Notes: generated by a model not told the origin, from the letters alone. A DNA stretch of 64,000 bases from JAKAGZ01 sp963772675 (GCA_963772675.1 CAVYYF010000005.1:248001-312000), one strand, 5' to 3'; shown: positions 26,457-35,306, counted from the stretch's first letter. Numbers and translations: made by a program.

Positions 26457-27650
26457 TTACTTAGCTTTCTTTATATAAATATCACCAACAACAGTAGAAA
26501 TTCTGACCTTATTCTTCCCACCATTAAAAGAGCCGGTTCCTGTTAATACCTCTGTCCTTCTCCAGCCGTTATCTTTTTCTTTTTGAGCGGTTGATTCATT
26601 AAGATTATAATCGCTGTGAATTTTATATTGACCTCTGTCATCTTCATTGTATATTATCCGGGCTTCAACGTCTATAGAGAAATCCGCAGGCACAACAAGA
26701 GTTATATCCCCGCTCATTGATTTAAGCTCGATGTCTTTGTTATCACCGGTTCCTGTTTCTGTTACGTCTATGTTTCCACCCATCGTTGTAGCTTTTACGC
26801 TTCCATTGACAGCTTTAATAAAAATCTTCCCGCCCATTGTTTTAGCTTTTACAAATTTATCTGCGGAGTTTATTGTTATATCGCCTCCCATAGTGTGCAC
26901 ATCTGCTCCGTACGGAGCTGTATTAAGATCGATAGCTCCTCCCATTGTAGAAATATGAGTTTCTTTCCCGGTAGAACTTCCGTCGCGCCTTTTTAAGTTT
27001 TTAATTGTAACATTACCGCCCATTGAGCTTCCATCAACATTTCCTGTTACATTTTCAAGGTTTACCTTTCCACCCATAGTTGAGACTTTACCGTCAACAT
27101 CGGAATCTGTAAGACTGATTGGTCCACCCATAGTTTTTAATGAAAGGTTCCCTTTTAAGTTTGTCAGGTTAAGTGCTCCTCCCATCGTTGTTCCCTTCAT
27201 TTCGCCTTCAATATTATTTAGTGTTACTCCGCCGCCCATTGTTCCAAACTTCAGATCAAATTTTTTGGGGACTTTAATTGTAACATCAACTTTTGCATTC
27301 CTGTTATGATGTGAACCTTCATAATCGCTGCTTACATTCACCGCCGATGAGCTTTGATTAAAATCCAGATTAATATCTTCCCAATCTCTTCCTCCTAATT
27401 CTGCATCGATTGAGACAATATCCTTATCCCAGCCCTCAACATTTATGGAGGCACCAGTTCTGAAATCAAGATCAAGAAGTTGCCCGCTTTTAACAGTAAA
27501 CTCTTTATGAACTTTCTGTTCTTTTTGAGGTGATGTTTGCTTTACGCTGGAAATAAACCCCGGTGTAATGTTCCATGCGCCTTCAAATGAAGAACCGCTG
27601 AAAATTATTATCATTAAAAATGATGCTGATAATAAAAAATGTTTTTTCAT
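26457..27650 (-). CDS. DUF4097-like secreted repeat protein with (S/T)MGG repeats
   Basis: A 397-residue exported protein (signal peptide about 1-25, GAGGG ribosome site). The first 110 residues are beta-rich and end VTIKVPKKFDLKFG. From about 138 on there are nine copies of (S/T)MGG, plus one SMSG, at roughly 18-26 residue spacing, each opening a short strand as in TMGGKVNLENVTGNVDG. This is the stacked-strand (beta-helix) pattern of DUF4097 proteins. A C-terminal region with VPADFSIDVEARIIYNEDDR and IRISTVVGDIYIKKAK caps it. The role is probably envelope or surface related. It is the last gene of the sigma/anti-sigma operon, 18 bases after its paralogue. Confidence 0.85.
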   Translation of the reverse strand: MKKHFLLSASFLMIIIFSGSSFEGAWNITPGFISSVKQTSPQKEQKVHKEFTVKSGQLLDLDFRTGASINVEGWDKDIVSIDAELGGRDWEDINLDFNQSSSAVNVSSDYEGSHHNRNAKVDVTIKVPKKFDLKFGTMGGGVTLNNIEGEMKGTTMGGALNLTNLKGNLSLKTMGGPISLTDSDVDGKVSTMGGKVNLENVTGNVDGSSMGGNVTIKNLKRRDGSSTGKETHISTMGGAIDLNTAPYGADVHTMGGDITINSADKFVKAKTMGGKIFIKAVNGSVKATTMGGNIDVTETGTGDNKDIELKSMSGDITLVVPADFSIDVEARIIYNEDDRGQYKIHSDYNLNESTAQKEKDNGWRRTEVLTGTGSFNGGKNKVRISTVVGDIYIKKAK

Positions 27651-27668
27651 TTTTTCCCTCTGTTTATT

Positions 27669-28846
27669 TTATTTCTTTTTAATTTTGATACTTCCATTAA
27701 CGGTATATATTTCTATATTATTACTTCCGCCGCCATTAATGGAATACTTAGCAACTATTTTATCTCCTCTCCTGTCATCAGTCAGCAGGTTTTTTGATTC
27801 AAAATCAGAATGGATTAAATTCATTAATTCATTTTCATCATACTTGTCGTAATGTCTTGCAAGAACAGTTGCCATGACATTTACTTTAGCGTTTGCAGGC
27901 AGGTATAAAACTACATTCCCGTTGAGAGATTTTATTTTGCTGCTGCTGTTACCGGATGGAGTTAGTTCAACATATACATCTCCGCTTTTTGTTTCCGCAT
28001 TTACTGAACCGGTAATATTGTTTAACCTGATGCTTCCTCCAAAAGTAGTTGCATTAACATCTCCGCTTGCACCTGAGAGCGAAATATCACCACCGTAAGT
28101 GTTCATAGTTCGCATTTCCGGAAACCTTACCAAGTGCCAATACTTCCCCCCATAGTTTTTACATCCGCGGTGCCCCCTACATTGCCAACAGTAATGTCTC
28201 CGCCCATAGTATTTGCGCTTAAGTCTTTATCGGCTTTGTTAACATTGATTGAACCACCCATAGTGCTGATATTAATTTTTCCGCTTACTGTTCCTGTTCT
28301 TACGTCCCCTCCGTTAGTGGAAAGTGCAAGTTCATCTCCAATGTTTCCCGTAGTTATGTCTCCGCCGTTAGATTTTAGGGACGTTCTTCCGCTTACATCT
28401 CCAACCCTGATATCGCCACCGGCTGTAAAAATGGCTGTCGTTCCTTTTAAACTTCCCGTTTGTCTAACATCACCTGATTGTGTGTGGATTTCAGTATTAA
28501 AATCTGAGGGTATACTAATCTGCAAAGAAATGTCTCCGGACCATCCCCAGGAATTGGAATAGTTGTTTTTAACTGTGACTGTATTTCCGTCAAGTGTGGC
28601 TTTAATGTTGTTAATATCTTCTTTGTCATCAGAATCAATTTTTATATTAACTTCATTTTTATTCCAGGTAGTAACCCTTACATCACCGGAAGTAATTGAT
28701 ACATTCAATGTTCCGCCCTTATTTACATTGAAGGATTTTGTTCCACGTGTATTTTGTGAAATTCCTGTGTTGCCCTGTGCATTTATTAACGCCGGCAAAC
28801 AGAACAGGATAACAAATGTTTTTAATATTAAATATGATTTTTTCAT
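27669..28846 (-). pseudogene. DUF4097-like repeat protein, two close frameshifts
   Basis: A paralogue of the preceding-locus repeat protein, exported (signal peptide 1-23). It begins intact at 28846 and encodes SGDVRVTTWNKNEV and GGDI/GGDV repeats, then stops at 28127. The downstream frame (from 28133) resumes with NTYGGDISLSGASGDV. The intervening frame reads GKVSGNAN, so two single-base insertions (near 28130-28135 and 28107) restore GTGKVSGNANMNTYGG, which fits the repeat pattern exactly. The start codon overlaps the anti-sigma stop by one base (TAATG). Either decayed or misassembled. Confidence 0.8.
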
Positions 28847-29796
28847 TATAGTTGTGCCTCCTTAACCAGTGATGCTGCACGAATTCTTACATATTCATTT
28901 TCATCATTTTTTGATTTTTGTTTTAATATCTTTAAAGTTTCTTCGTCAAACTTGTTTCCTTCCATTTTAGCAGACGTCAGTCCATTAATTGCTGCAATTC
29001 TAATTCCCGAGTTCGAATCTTTAACAAGTGTGTATAAAAGCGCATCTTTTATTTGCTGATCATACGGAAGATTGAGTAAAGCAGTTAGGGCTCTTTTTCT
29101 TACCCCGGGATTGTCATCAAGCTCGAGTGTTGTAATCAAAGCAGATTTTACTTTCGGATCAACAATACTATTTTTATCTTCAGTTTGATTTGCAAACTCA
29201 CTTACTGTTCTATATCGTGAGCCCGGATTTTTTTCATTAAGTAATGCCTGTGCAAGCACCATTTGAATTTTCGGATCGTTAATGTTTCCTTTCATTGTTA
29301 CCGGTTTCACAGCTTCAAAAGTAAACTGAATTTCGCCATTGATTCCCGCTGGCTGCTCAAATCTTACATTTGTGATTCTGGTTGAGTTCGGATTCAGTTG
29401 TGCCGTTGCGTAAATATTATTTTCACTATTGCTATGGAAAAAGACGTAACCCATAAATAATCCAACTACCAGGGAAGAAGCTCCGGCTATTACAGGTTTG
29501 TAATTATAGAATGTAAAATTCTTTATGCCGTCAGTTATTTTTTCGAAAAAAGAGCGTTGCGAAATCTCCTTATCCAATAAAAGACGTAATTCACGTCTTG
29601 CATTTTGCAATGATATTTCATCCGTATCTTTTTTGTCAAGGTTGTCAATCTCTTTGTAGAATTTATTCAACATATCGTATTCATACTGACAGTCTTCGCA
29701 TTCAATTAAATGCTTATGCAGCTCTTCGAGCTCCACATCATTTAATTCATTTAGAAGTGCCAGTTCCATCATTTCTATAACTTTTTGATGTTTCAT
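28846..29796 (-). CDS. Anti-sigma factor with zinc finger, membrane anchor and HEAT repeats
   Basis: A 316-residue protein. The N-terminal anti-sigma (ZAS) zinc motif is H29-x3-C33-x2-C36 in HKHLIECEDCQ. One membrane segment lies at about 100-120. The periplasmic part has a short beta region, then three or four HEAT-like repeats such as DPKVKSALITTLELDDNPGV and DALLYTLVKDSNSGIRIAAI. ZAS domains hold an ECF sigma factor until a signal arrives; the HEAT part may sense or bind a partner. It lies 12 bases after the sigma gene (AAGGAG site) and overlaps the DUF4097 gene by one base. Confidence 0.9.
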   Translation of the reverse strand: MKHQKVIEMMELALLNELNDVELEELHKHLIECEDCQYEYDMLNKFYKEIDNLDKKDTDEISLQNARRELRLLLDKEISQRSFFEKITDGIKNFTFYNYKPVIAGASSLVVGLFMGYVFFHSNSENNIYATAQLNPNSTRITNVRFEQPAGINGEIQFTFEAVKPVTMKGNINDPKIQMVLAQALLNEKNPGSRYRTVSEFANQTEDKNSIVDPKVKSALITTLELDDNPGVRKRALTALLNLPYDQQIKDALLYTLVKDSNSGIRIAAINGLTSAKMEGNKFDEETLKILKQKSKNDENEYVRIRAASLVKEAQL

Positions 29797-29807
29797 AATT
29801 ATCTCCT

Positions 29808-30386
29808 TTAGCCTTCAAACTCTTTTAAGTATTCTCTCATTTTAAGTGTAGCGTTAAACAAATAATTTTTCACTGTGCCTGTGGATATATTCATCATTTC
29901 TGCTATTTCATTAATTTTGTATTCTTCAAAATGTTTTAAAGTAAAAACCATTTTTTGCTGTGGCGAAAGTTTTTCAATTGCTTGTTTTATATTTTGTGAA
30001 ATATCAGAACTTATTGCCATCTCGTCACTGGAAGCGTCATCAGCAATTGCTTCATAGGTAAATCTTGTCTCACCTTCAGAATCAGTTTGTTCCTCATCGA
30101 GCGAAGCATAAGCATATTTACCTTTTTTTGTTTTATGAGTAAGTGCAACATTAACTGTTATCCGGTAAAGCCAGGTTGAAAACTCGCTTCTGAATTCGAA
30201 TCTTTTCAACCCTTTGAACACTCTAAGAAAAACATCCTGGTAAACATCTTTTGCGTCTTCCTGATCATTTGTATATGAGTAAGCAAGTGAAAGAACATTT
30301 CGGTCGTATGTGTATATCAGCTTTTCAAAAGAAGCCATGTCTCCGTGCTGAGCATTTTTTATCAGTTCAATTTCTTCTGGTTTCAT
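29808..30386 (-). CDS. ECF-type RNA polymerase sigma factor
   Basis: A 192-residue sigma-70 family protein. Region 2 is at about 21-90 with DAKDVYQDVFLRVFKGL and RSEFSTWLYRITVN; region 4 is at about 130-190 with LSPQQKMVFTLKHFEEY and INEIAEMMNISTGTVKNYL. An acidic linker (about 98-122) joins them. It is the first gene of an operon followed by its anti-sigma factor and two DUF4097 repeat proteins, so it is probably held by the former and directs expression of the latter. A self-regulated promoter would be expected in 30387-30660. Confidence 0.94.
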   Translation of the reverse strand: MKPEEIELIKNAQHGDMASFEKLIYTYDRNVLSLAYSYTNDQEDAKDVYQDVFLRVFKGLKRFEFRSEFSTWLYRITVNVALTHKTKKGKYAYASLDEEQTDSEGETRFTYEAIADDASSDEMAISSDISQNIKQAIEKLSPQQKMVFTLKHFEEYKINEIAEMMNISTGTVKNYLFNATLKMREYLKEFEG

Positions 30387-30661
30387 CTGGTTTTTTATCC
30401 GTCTGTTGTTTTAGACTCTAACCCGCAAGAAAAGGTTGGGTGTGTTGGTTTATCAACCGGTAATTTAAAAAAAGTGAGATAAATTGCCGACATTTTTATC
30501 TGAAATATATTGTACTGTAAGAGCCTATTTTATATGCAGTTATTACATGGATATTCTAAATGATAATTAACTATTAACTTATGACTTATAATTTATAATT
30601 CATGGATTTTATAAATTAAAAATTAACGAATTAAATTTTTTTGATATTATGGGGCTATTCT

Positions 30662-31630
30662 ATGGAAACAAGAAAGTTTGCTAAATCTGAGGAAAAATTA
30701 TCGTTACTTGGTTTTGGTTGCTGGGGAATAGGCAAGTCACTATGGATCGGTGCAGATGACGCTGAATCGAAAAGAGCTTTGAGGAGAGCTATTGATGAAG
30801 GAGTTAATTTTTTCGATACAGCTCTAGCCTATGGGGCAGGTCATAGCGAAACACTTGTCGGAGAAGCAGAAAGAGAATCCGGTAAGAAGATTTATATTGC
30901 TTCAAAGGTTCCTCCTAAAAATATGGAGTGGCCTGCAACTGATGAGAGTACCTTAAAAGAAGTTTTTCCTAAAGATTATATTATAAAGAAAACAGAACAA
31001 AGCCTGAAGAATTTAAATAGGGACCACATTGATCTTATGCAGTTTCACGCCTGGAATGATAAATGGTCAAAACAGGATGAATGGAAAGAAGCCGTAAATA
31101 AATTAAAAAAAGAAGGCAAGGTAAGATATTGGGGAATTTCAATTAATGATCATCAACCTGAAAATGGAATTGAAGCGGGGAGGACTGGATTGATAGATAG
31201 TTTCCAGGTTATCTTTAATATTTTTGATCAGAAACCAGCAGAGCGGCTATTCCCGTTCTGCAAAAAAAATAACATAAGCATAATTGCACGCGTTCCTTTC
31301 GATGAAGGTGCTCTAACGGGAAACATCGGACCGAACACAGATTTTCCAATTGGCGATTTCAGAAATAATTATTTTCGAGGGACGAGAAAGATGGAGGTTA
31401 AACTCCGCGTGGACAGCATTATGAGCGATGCTAAAAATGAAGTTGGGTCAATGGCGGAAGCTGCCTTAAGATATGTAATAAGTTTTGATGCGGTAACTTC
31501 AGTGATACCGGGAATGAGGAAAGAAAATAATCTGTTGGCAAACATAGCAAGTGTAAACAAAGGAGCTTTGTCAGCCGACTTGTTAAGGGAATTAAAAACG
31601 CATAAATGGAGCAGAAACTTCTATGAATAA
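30662..31630 (+). CDS. Aldo/keto reductase
   Basis: A 322-residue NADPH-dependent oxidoreductase barrel. The catalytic tetrad is complete: D52 and Y57 in FFDTALAYG, K82 in IASKVPP and H129 in LMQFHAW. The substrate is unknown, but the family reduces carbonyls such as sugars or aldehydes. I start at the ATG at 30662 (a TTG seven codons earlier is in frame). It is an intact paralogue of the broken gene at 1570-2555. It overlaps the LOG-family gene by 8 bases. Confidence 0.92.
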   Translation: METRKFAKSEEKLSLLGFGCWGIGKSLWIGADDAESKRALRRAIDEGVNFFDTALAYGAGHSETLVGEAERESGKKIYIASKVPPKNMEWPATDESTLKEVFPKDYIIKKTEQSLKNLNRDHIDLMQFHAWNDKWSKQDEWKEAVNKLKKEGKVRYWGISINDHQPENGIEAGRTGLIDSFQVIFNIFDQKPAERLFPFCKKNNISIIARVPFDEGALTGNIGPNTDFPIGDFRNNYFRGTRKMEVKLRVDSIMSDAKNEVGSMAEAALRYVISFDAVTSVIPGMRKENNLLANIASVNKGALSADLLRELKTHKWSRNFYE

Positions 31631-32153
31631 AAAGACGGTTACAGTCTTTGGCAGTTCTCTTCCCAAAGAAGGTGATGAAGAATTCGAAACAGCTTATCAA
31701 TTGGGGCAATTATTAGCGCAAAATAATTTTAATGTCTGCACTGGTGGTTACAGGGGAATTATGACCGCAGTTTCTAAGGGAGCAACTGAAGTAGGTGGCG
31801 AAGCTATTGGTGTTACAGTAGACTTATGGAATGTAAAACCAAGCGAATATCTTACCAGAGAAATTAAATGTGACTCATTATTTGAAAGGATTACAAAACT
31901 TGTTGAACTAGGTGACGCTTATGTGGTTTTGCAGGGAGGAACTGGTACATTGCTTGAGCTTTCGGTTGTTTGGGAGTTTATGAATAAAAATCAGTTGAAA
32001 AGAAAACCGGTTGTTTGCCACTCGCAAATGTGGAAGGAGATTGTTTTGATTATGGAGAGACAGATCGAAAAAGAAAAAAGGGAAGCCGGTTTAATTAAAC
32101 CTTGCGAAACAGTAAACGAAATAGTTGATTACTTAAGTGAAAACTTAAAATAA
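31623..32153 (+). CDS. LOG-family (TIGR00725-like) protein
   Basis: A 176-residue Rossmann-like protein of the LOG/lysine-decarboxylase-like family. The nucleotide region has VTVFGSS and the middle has CTGGYRGIMTAVSKGA. The active-site motif, usually PGGxGTxxE, reads LQGGTGTLLEL here, with the Pro replaced by Gln. LOG enzymes cleave nucleoside monophosphates, but divergent members may not. It overlaps the aldo/keto reductase stop by 8 bases, which suggests coupling. A second, canonical LOG gene lies at 36789-37373. Confidence 0.8.
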   Translation: MNKKTVTVFGSSLPKEGDEEFETAYQLGQLLAQNNFNVCTGGYRGIMTAVSKGATEVGGEAIGVTVDLWNVKPSEYLTREIKCDSLFERITKLVELGDAYVVLQGGTGTLLELSVVWEFMNKNQLKRKPVVCHSQMWKEIVLIMERQIEKEKREAGLIKPCETVNEIVDYLSENLK

Positions 32154-32157
32154 TTTT

Positions 32158-33297
32158 ATGAGAAAGGTAATTTCTATTCTTTTGCTATTTCTTTTCCTTA
32201 TTTCTTACCTTTTTGCCCAGGTAAAAAAGGAAGTTACTATAAAGGTAATTGCCCACAATTTACCGGACAGTTCAGAAATTTACATCGCTGGTAATAACAT
32301 TGTTCTGGGTAATTGGGATCCGGGGAAGATAAAATTAACGGTCTCAAACGATACAACCTGGGAGCAGATATTCCATTTTTCAAAGGGTGAAGAATTAGAG
32401 TTTAAAATTACGAGAGGCTTGTGGAGTAAAGAAAGATTAAACGACGATGAAACAGTCCCCGGAAATACATTCCTAACGGTTAATAATGATACCACAATTA
32501 TTTTTATTGTAAATAAATGGTCGGATCAGTTTAAAAGAGAAGTTGTTGTGCATGGGCAAATTACCGGGAGAGTAGAATATATAAAAGGAATTGAAGGAGA
32601 TAGTCTTCTTCCACGAGATGTAATTATATGGCTTCCTCCCGGCTATAATGAAAATAAAAATGAAAGGTATCCTGTTTTATATATGCAGGATGGACAAAAT
32701 ATTATTGATCCGGCTACCTCTTCATTTGGTTATGACTGGCGGGTTGATGAAGTTGCGGACAGTTTAATTAAAGCAGGAAAGATCCATAAAATTATTATAG
32801 TTGGAATTTATTCTACACCTGATAGAGGACTTGAGTACGGCGGATCAAAATCTGATTCATATATGAATTTTGTAGTTAATAAACTGAAACCGATAATCGA
32901 TAAAGAATTCAGAACCAAATCTGATGCAAAAAATACAGCTGTTGCCGGCTCTTCACTTGGAGGCACTATTTCTTTTATGTTAGCCTGGAAATATCCTGAA
33001 ATATTTTCGGAGGCGGCTTGTGTTTCCCCTGCTTTTTATATCGATATATATAATTGTTTGAAATTAGTTAAAGCAACAGTTGGGAAGAAGCCTGTCAGAT
33101 TATATATAGATATTGGTGGAATTGGACTTGAGGAAAAGCTTCAGCCCGGAGTTGATTCAATGTTGGTTTTGCTTAAAGGGGTTGGTTATAAAGAGGGGAA
33201 AGATTTAGAATATTTTAAAGATCAAAACGCTGAACACAATGAGCAATGCTGGGCCCAAAGAGTCTGGAGACAGTTGGAGTTTTTATTTCCGAAATAA
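32158..33297 (+). CDS. Secreted esterase with N-terminal starch-binding-like domain
   Basis: A 379-residue exported enzyme (signal peptide 1-20). Residues of about 24-118 resemble a CBM20-type carbohydrate-binding module, with IYIAGNNIVLGNWDP and a WEQIFHFSKGEELEFKI strand pair. The rest is an esterase D-like alpha/beta hydrolase: the nucleophile elbow is GSSLG with Ser266, and a late His360 in NAEHNEQCW is the likely catalytic His. YPVLYMQDGQN and GYDWRVDEVAD are typical of this esterase group. It probably acts on an esterified sugar or siderophore outside the cytoplasm. It follows the LOG gene directly. Confidence 0.85.
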   Translation: MRKVISILLLFLFLISYLFAQVKKEVTIKVIAHNLPDSSEIYIAGNNIVLGNWDPGKIKLTVSNDTTWEQIFHFSKGEELEFKITRGLWSKERLNDDETVPGNTFLTVNNDTTIIFIVNKWSDQFKREVVVHGQITGRVEYIKGIEGDSLLPRDVIIWLPPGYNENKNERYPVLYMQDGQNIIDPATSSFGYDWRVDEVADSLIKAGKIHKIIIVGIYSTPDRGLEYGGSKSDSYMNFVVNKLKPIIDKEFRTKSDAKNTAVAGSSLGGTISFMLAWKYPEIFSEAACVSPAFYIDIYNCLKLVKATVGKKPVRLYIDIGGIGLEEKLQPGVDSMLVLLKGVGYKEGKDLEYFKDQNAEHNEQCWAQRVWRQLEFLFPK

Positions 33298-33380
33298 ATT
33301 AGTCTCTATTTTTATGAAAAGATAAAAACATAACAGACGTGCCCGGTTAATTCCGAACACATCTGCTAAAAACTTTTTGG

Positions 33381-33965
33381 CTACATTTTTCTTGTGAATG
33401 CTATCTGCATAGTTTTAGTTTCCTGTTCGCCATCTACTGTATACATTTCAATTGTATGGTGATCTTTATCAATATATTTTACAACTTGTTTTATTGTTAC
33501 ATCTTTTCCCTGCATCGGCTCATAGACTGTACCTTTGTAAATTATGGAATTTGTCTCTTTGTCATATTTACCAGTACTGATTGATGTGCCGGTTCCAAAA
33601 TTGTCAATCCACACACTTGTAAATTCTTTTTTTGCATTATCGTAGCCCTCAAGGCTCATTCCCTCGAACGGCATTCCCATCATTTCACCTGAATGGGTTG
33701 ATTTCAAATATCTGCCTCCCATTATCATTTCATTTTTTGTGGTGCCTTCCATTGTTTGAGGCGGCGCGGAAGGATCCATCCAGTAAGTTGTAACACTTTT
33801 CCATTCCCCTGCGTGGCTTGCCAGTAATTCATGCGCCCAGCCTGGAGTCATATATTCCATCCAGATCTTTTGTGCTTCTTCCTGATTTTGATCCTGGGCA
33901 AAAGAAATGTTTGTAAATAGAAGAACTGCGGACGAAACAACAAGAAAAGTTTTAATTAACTTCAT
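33381..33965 (-). CDS. DUF1579 secreted protein
   Basis: A 194-residue exported protein (signal peptide 1-23). The mature part has LASHAGEWKSVTTYWMDPSA, GGRYLKSTHSGEMMGMPFEG and GYDNAKKEFTSVWIDNFGTG, the pattern of DUF1579, a beta-barrel-like family of unknown function. AGGAG precedes the ATG. It is transcribed toward the esterase gene. Confidence 0.87.
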   Translation of the reverse strand: MKLIKTFLVVSSAVLLFTNISFAQDQNQEEAQKIWMEYMTPGWAHELLASHAGEWKSVTTYWMDPSAPPQTMEGTTKNEMIMGGRYLKSTHSGEMMGMPFEGMSLEGYDNAKKEFTSVWIDNFGTGTSISTGKYDKETNSIIYKGTVYEPMQGKDVTIKQVVKYIDKDHHTIEMYTVDGEQETKTMQIAFTRKM

Positions 33966-34151
33966 ATTGTAACTCCTGTTATTATTTGTATAAAAAAGTC
34001 GTGAAATGTGTGGGGAAGGATAAGAAATAAAAGAAAGATATTCAACGATTATTTGATAAAGTAAAGAGGGAAATATATATTTTTAAAAATAATATGATCG
34101 ATTTTACGCAAAAAATTGCATATTTAATTATACTTGTCAAAAAATTATCTT

Positions 34152-34730
34152 ATGTCCGAAGAAAATCAGGTAAATAACATAAAAAGCAAGGATCTGAATT
34201 CATTTAAAGTTCTTGTTGACGAATATCAGAAAAAAGTTTTAAATACCTGCAACCGGTTTGTTAATAACAAGGAAGATGCTGAAGATTTAACACAGGAAGT
34301 TTTTATTGAAGTTTACAGATCGATATCCGGATTTCGCGGTGATTCAAAGTTATCAACGTGGATTTATAGGATAGCTGTTACAAAATCACCGGATTTTTTG
34401 AGAAAGAAAAAAAGGAAAAAACGTTTCGGAATTATGAAAAATGTCTTAGGTGAAGAAACATTGCAGGTAGAATTAAAAGCTTATGATACTTTAAATCCTG
34501 TCACACAGGCTGAAAATCAGTATAGAATTAAGATCTTGAACGAAGCGCTGGAAAAATTACCGGAAAATCAACGGGTCGCCTTTACCCTCAGCAAATATGA
34601 TGAATTAAGCTACCGGGAAATTGCGGAAATTCTAGAAACAACGATTTCCGCAGTTGAATCCCTGATTCACAGGGCTAAAAACAACCTGAAAAAGAGACTT
34701 CATAATTATTATGAAAAAAAATTGATCTGA
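34152..34730 (+). CDS. ECF-type RNA polymerase sigma factor (second)
   Basis: A 192-residue sigma factor from the ATG at 34152. Region 2 has EDAEDLTQEVFIEVYRSI and STWIYRIAVT; region 4 has LPENQRVAFTLSKYDELSY and IAEILETTISAVESLIHRA. A Lys/Arg-rich segment (FLRKKKRKKR) lies between them. It is followed by two small membrane proteins, the first of which is the likely anti-sigma partner. This locus is distinct from the sigma/HEAT/DUF4097 operon. Confidence 0.92.
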   Translation: MSEENQVNNIKSKDLNSFKVLVDEYQKKVLNTCNRFVNNKEDAEDLTQEVFIEVYRSISGFRGDSKLSTWIYRIAVTKSPDFLRKKKRKKRFGIMKNVLGEETLQVELKAYDTLNPVTQAENQYRIKILNEALEKLPENQRVAFTLSKYDELSYREIAEILETTISAVESLIHRAKNNLKKRLHNYYEKKLI

Positions 34731-34780
34731 GCGCAGGTTTTAAAAGAAAAAGACGTCTAATAAATTATTCGAGGGAAACT

Positions 34781-35122
34781 ATGAAAAATGAGGAAAAAAT
34801 AAAGGAAGAAGTTGAAAAAACGCTGAATGCTTTTAATAGTATTTCCAATCTTGATGAAAATCCTTATTTATTCACAAGGCTTCAGGCTGAAATTGAAAAT
34901 GGCGAAACAGGCGCAAAAGCAAAAACGGCAGGCGGAATTTTGCGTCCGGCATTCCTGATTTTGTTTTTAATGCTTAATTTATTTACCGTCTTTTATGCAT
35001 TTAACCAGAGCAATGAATCAAGCACCGCAACAACCGGTAAAACTAATTATTCAACTTTAATTTATTCTCAATATTCTTTGAATCAATCGTATTTCGGTAC
35101 GAACAGCACTACAGGAAAATAA
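34781..35122 (+). CDS. Small membrane protein, possible anti-sigma factor
   Basis: A 113-residue protein with a charged helical N-terminus (1-50), one membrane segment (about 55-72) and a short Ser/Thr/Asn-rich outer tail. The layout and the place right after an ECF sigma gene suggest an anti-sigma factor, but there is no zinc-finger Cys/His motif. The family is not recognised. A GAGGG ribosome site precedes the ATG, and the next gene starts 1 base after its stop. Confidence 0.6.
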   Translation: MKNEEKIKEEVEKTLNAFNSISNLDENPYLFTRLQAEIENGETGAKAKTAGGILRPAFLILFLMLNLFTVFYAFNQSNESSTATTGKTNYSTLIYSQYSLNQSYFGTNSTTGK

Positions 35123-35123
35123 A

Positions 35124-35306
35124 ATGGATATATTCAGCAAACAAAAATTAGTTGGTTGGTTAATTATAGTTTTAATAGTTACAAATGCTTTAAGTTTATC
35201 TATCATCTGGTTTAAAGAATTGAACAGGAACCAACCGGCAGCACCGCCTCCACCTCCAAGACAGGATGGCCCACCACCGCGTCAACGAATAGTAATTTTA
35301 GGTTAA
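35124..35306 (+). CDS. Short membrane-anchored proline-rich protein, possibly truncated
   Basis: A 60-residue protein: MDIFSKQKLVGWLIIVL starts one membrane helix (about 9-30), followed by a Pro-rich tail with AAPPPPPRQ. In sigma-linked operons of related bacteria such an N-terminus usually leads to a longer CpxP/Spy-like periplasmic helical domain. Here the frame stops after RQRIVILG, and no other frame restores such a domain. It may be a truncated remnant or a minimal version. It starts 1 base after the previous gene. Confidence 0.5.
   Translation: MDIFSKQKLVGWLIIVLIVTNALSLSIIWFKELNRNQPAAPPPPPRQDGPPPRQRIVILG

Noticed and set aside
26647..28865. Long plus-strand reading frames opposite the two DUF4097 genes
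   Set aside because: They are antisense shadows caused by the repetitive Gly-rich coding sequence; the minus-strand proteins have signal peptides and a family match.
30387..30661. AT-rich TTATAATTTATAATTCATGG-like stretch as an origin or repeat
   Set aside because: Only low-complexity AT sequence; no DnaA-box cluster or long repeat.
33300..33370. CAGACGTG/CACATCTG imperfect hairpin between convergent genes
   Set aside because: Mismatch in the stem and no clear U tract, so a terminator call is not supported.
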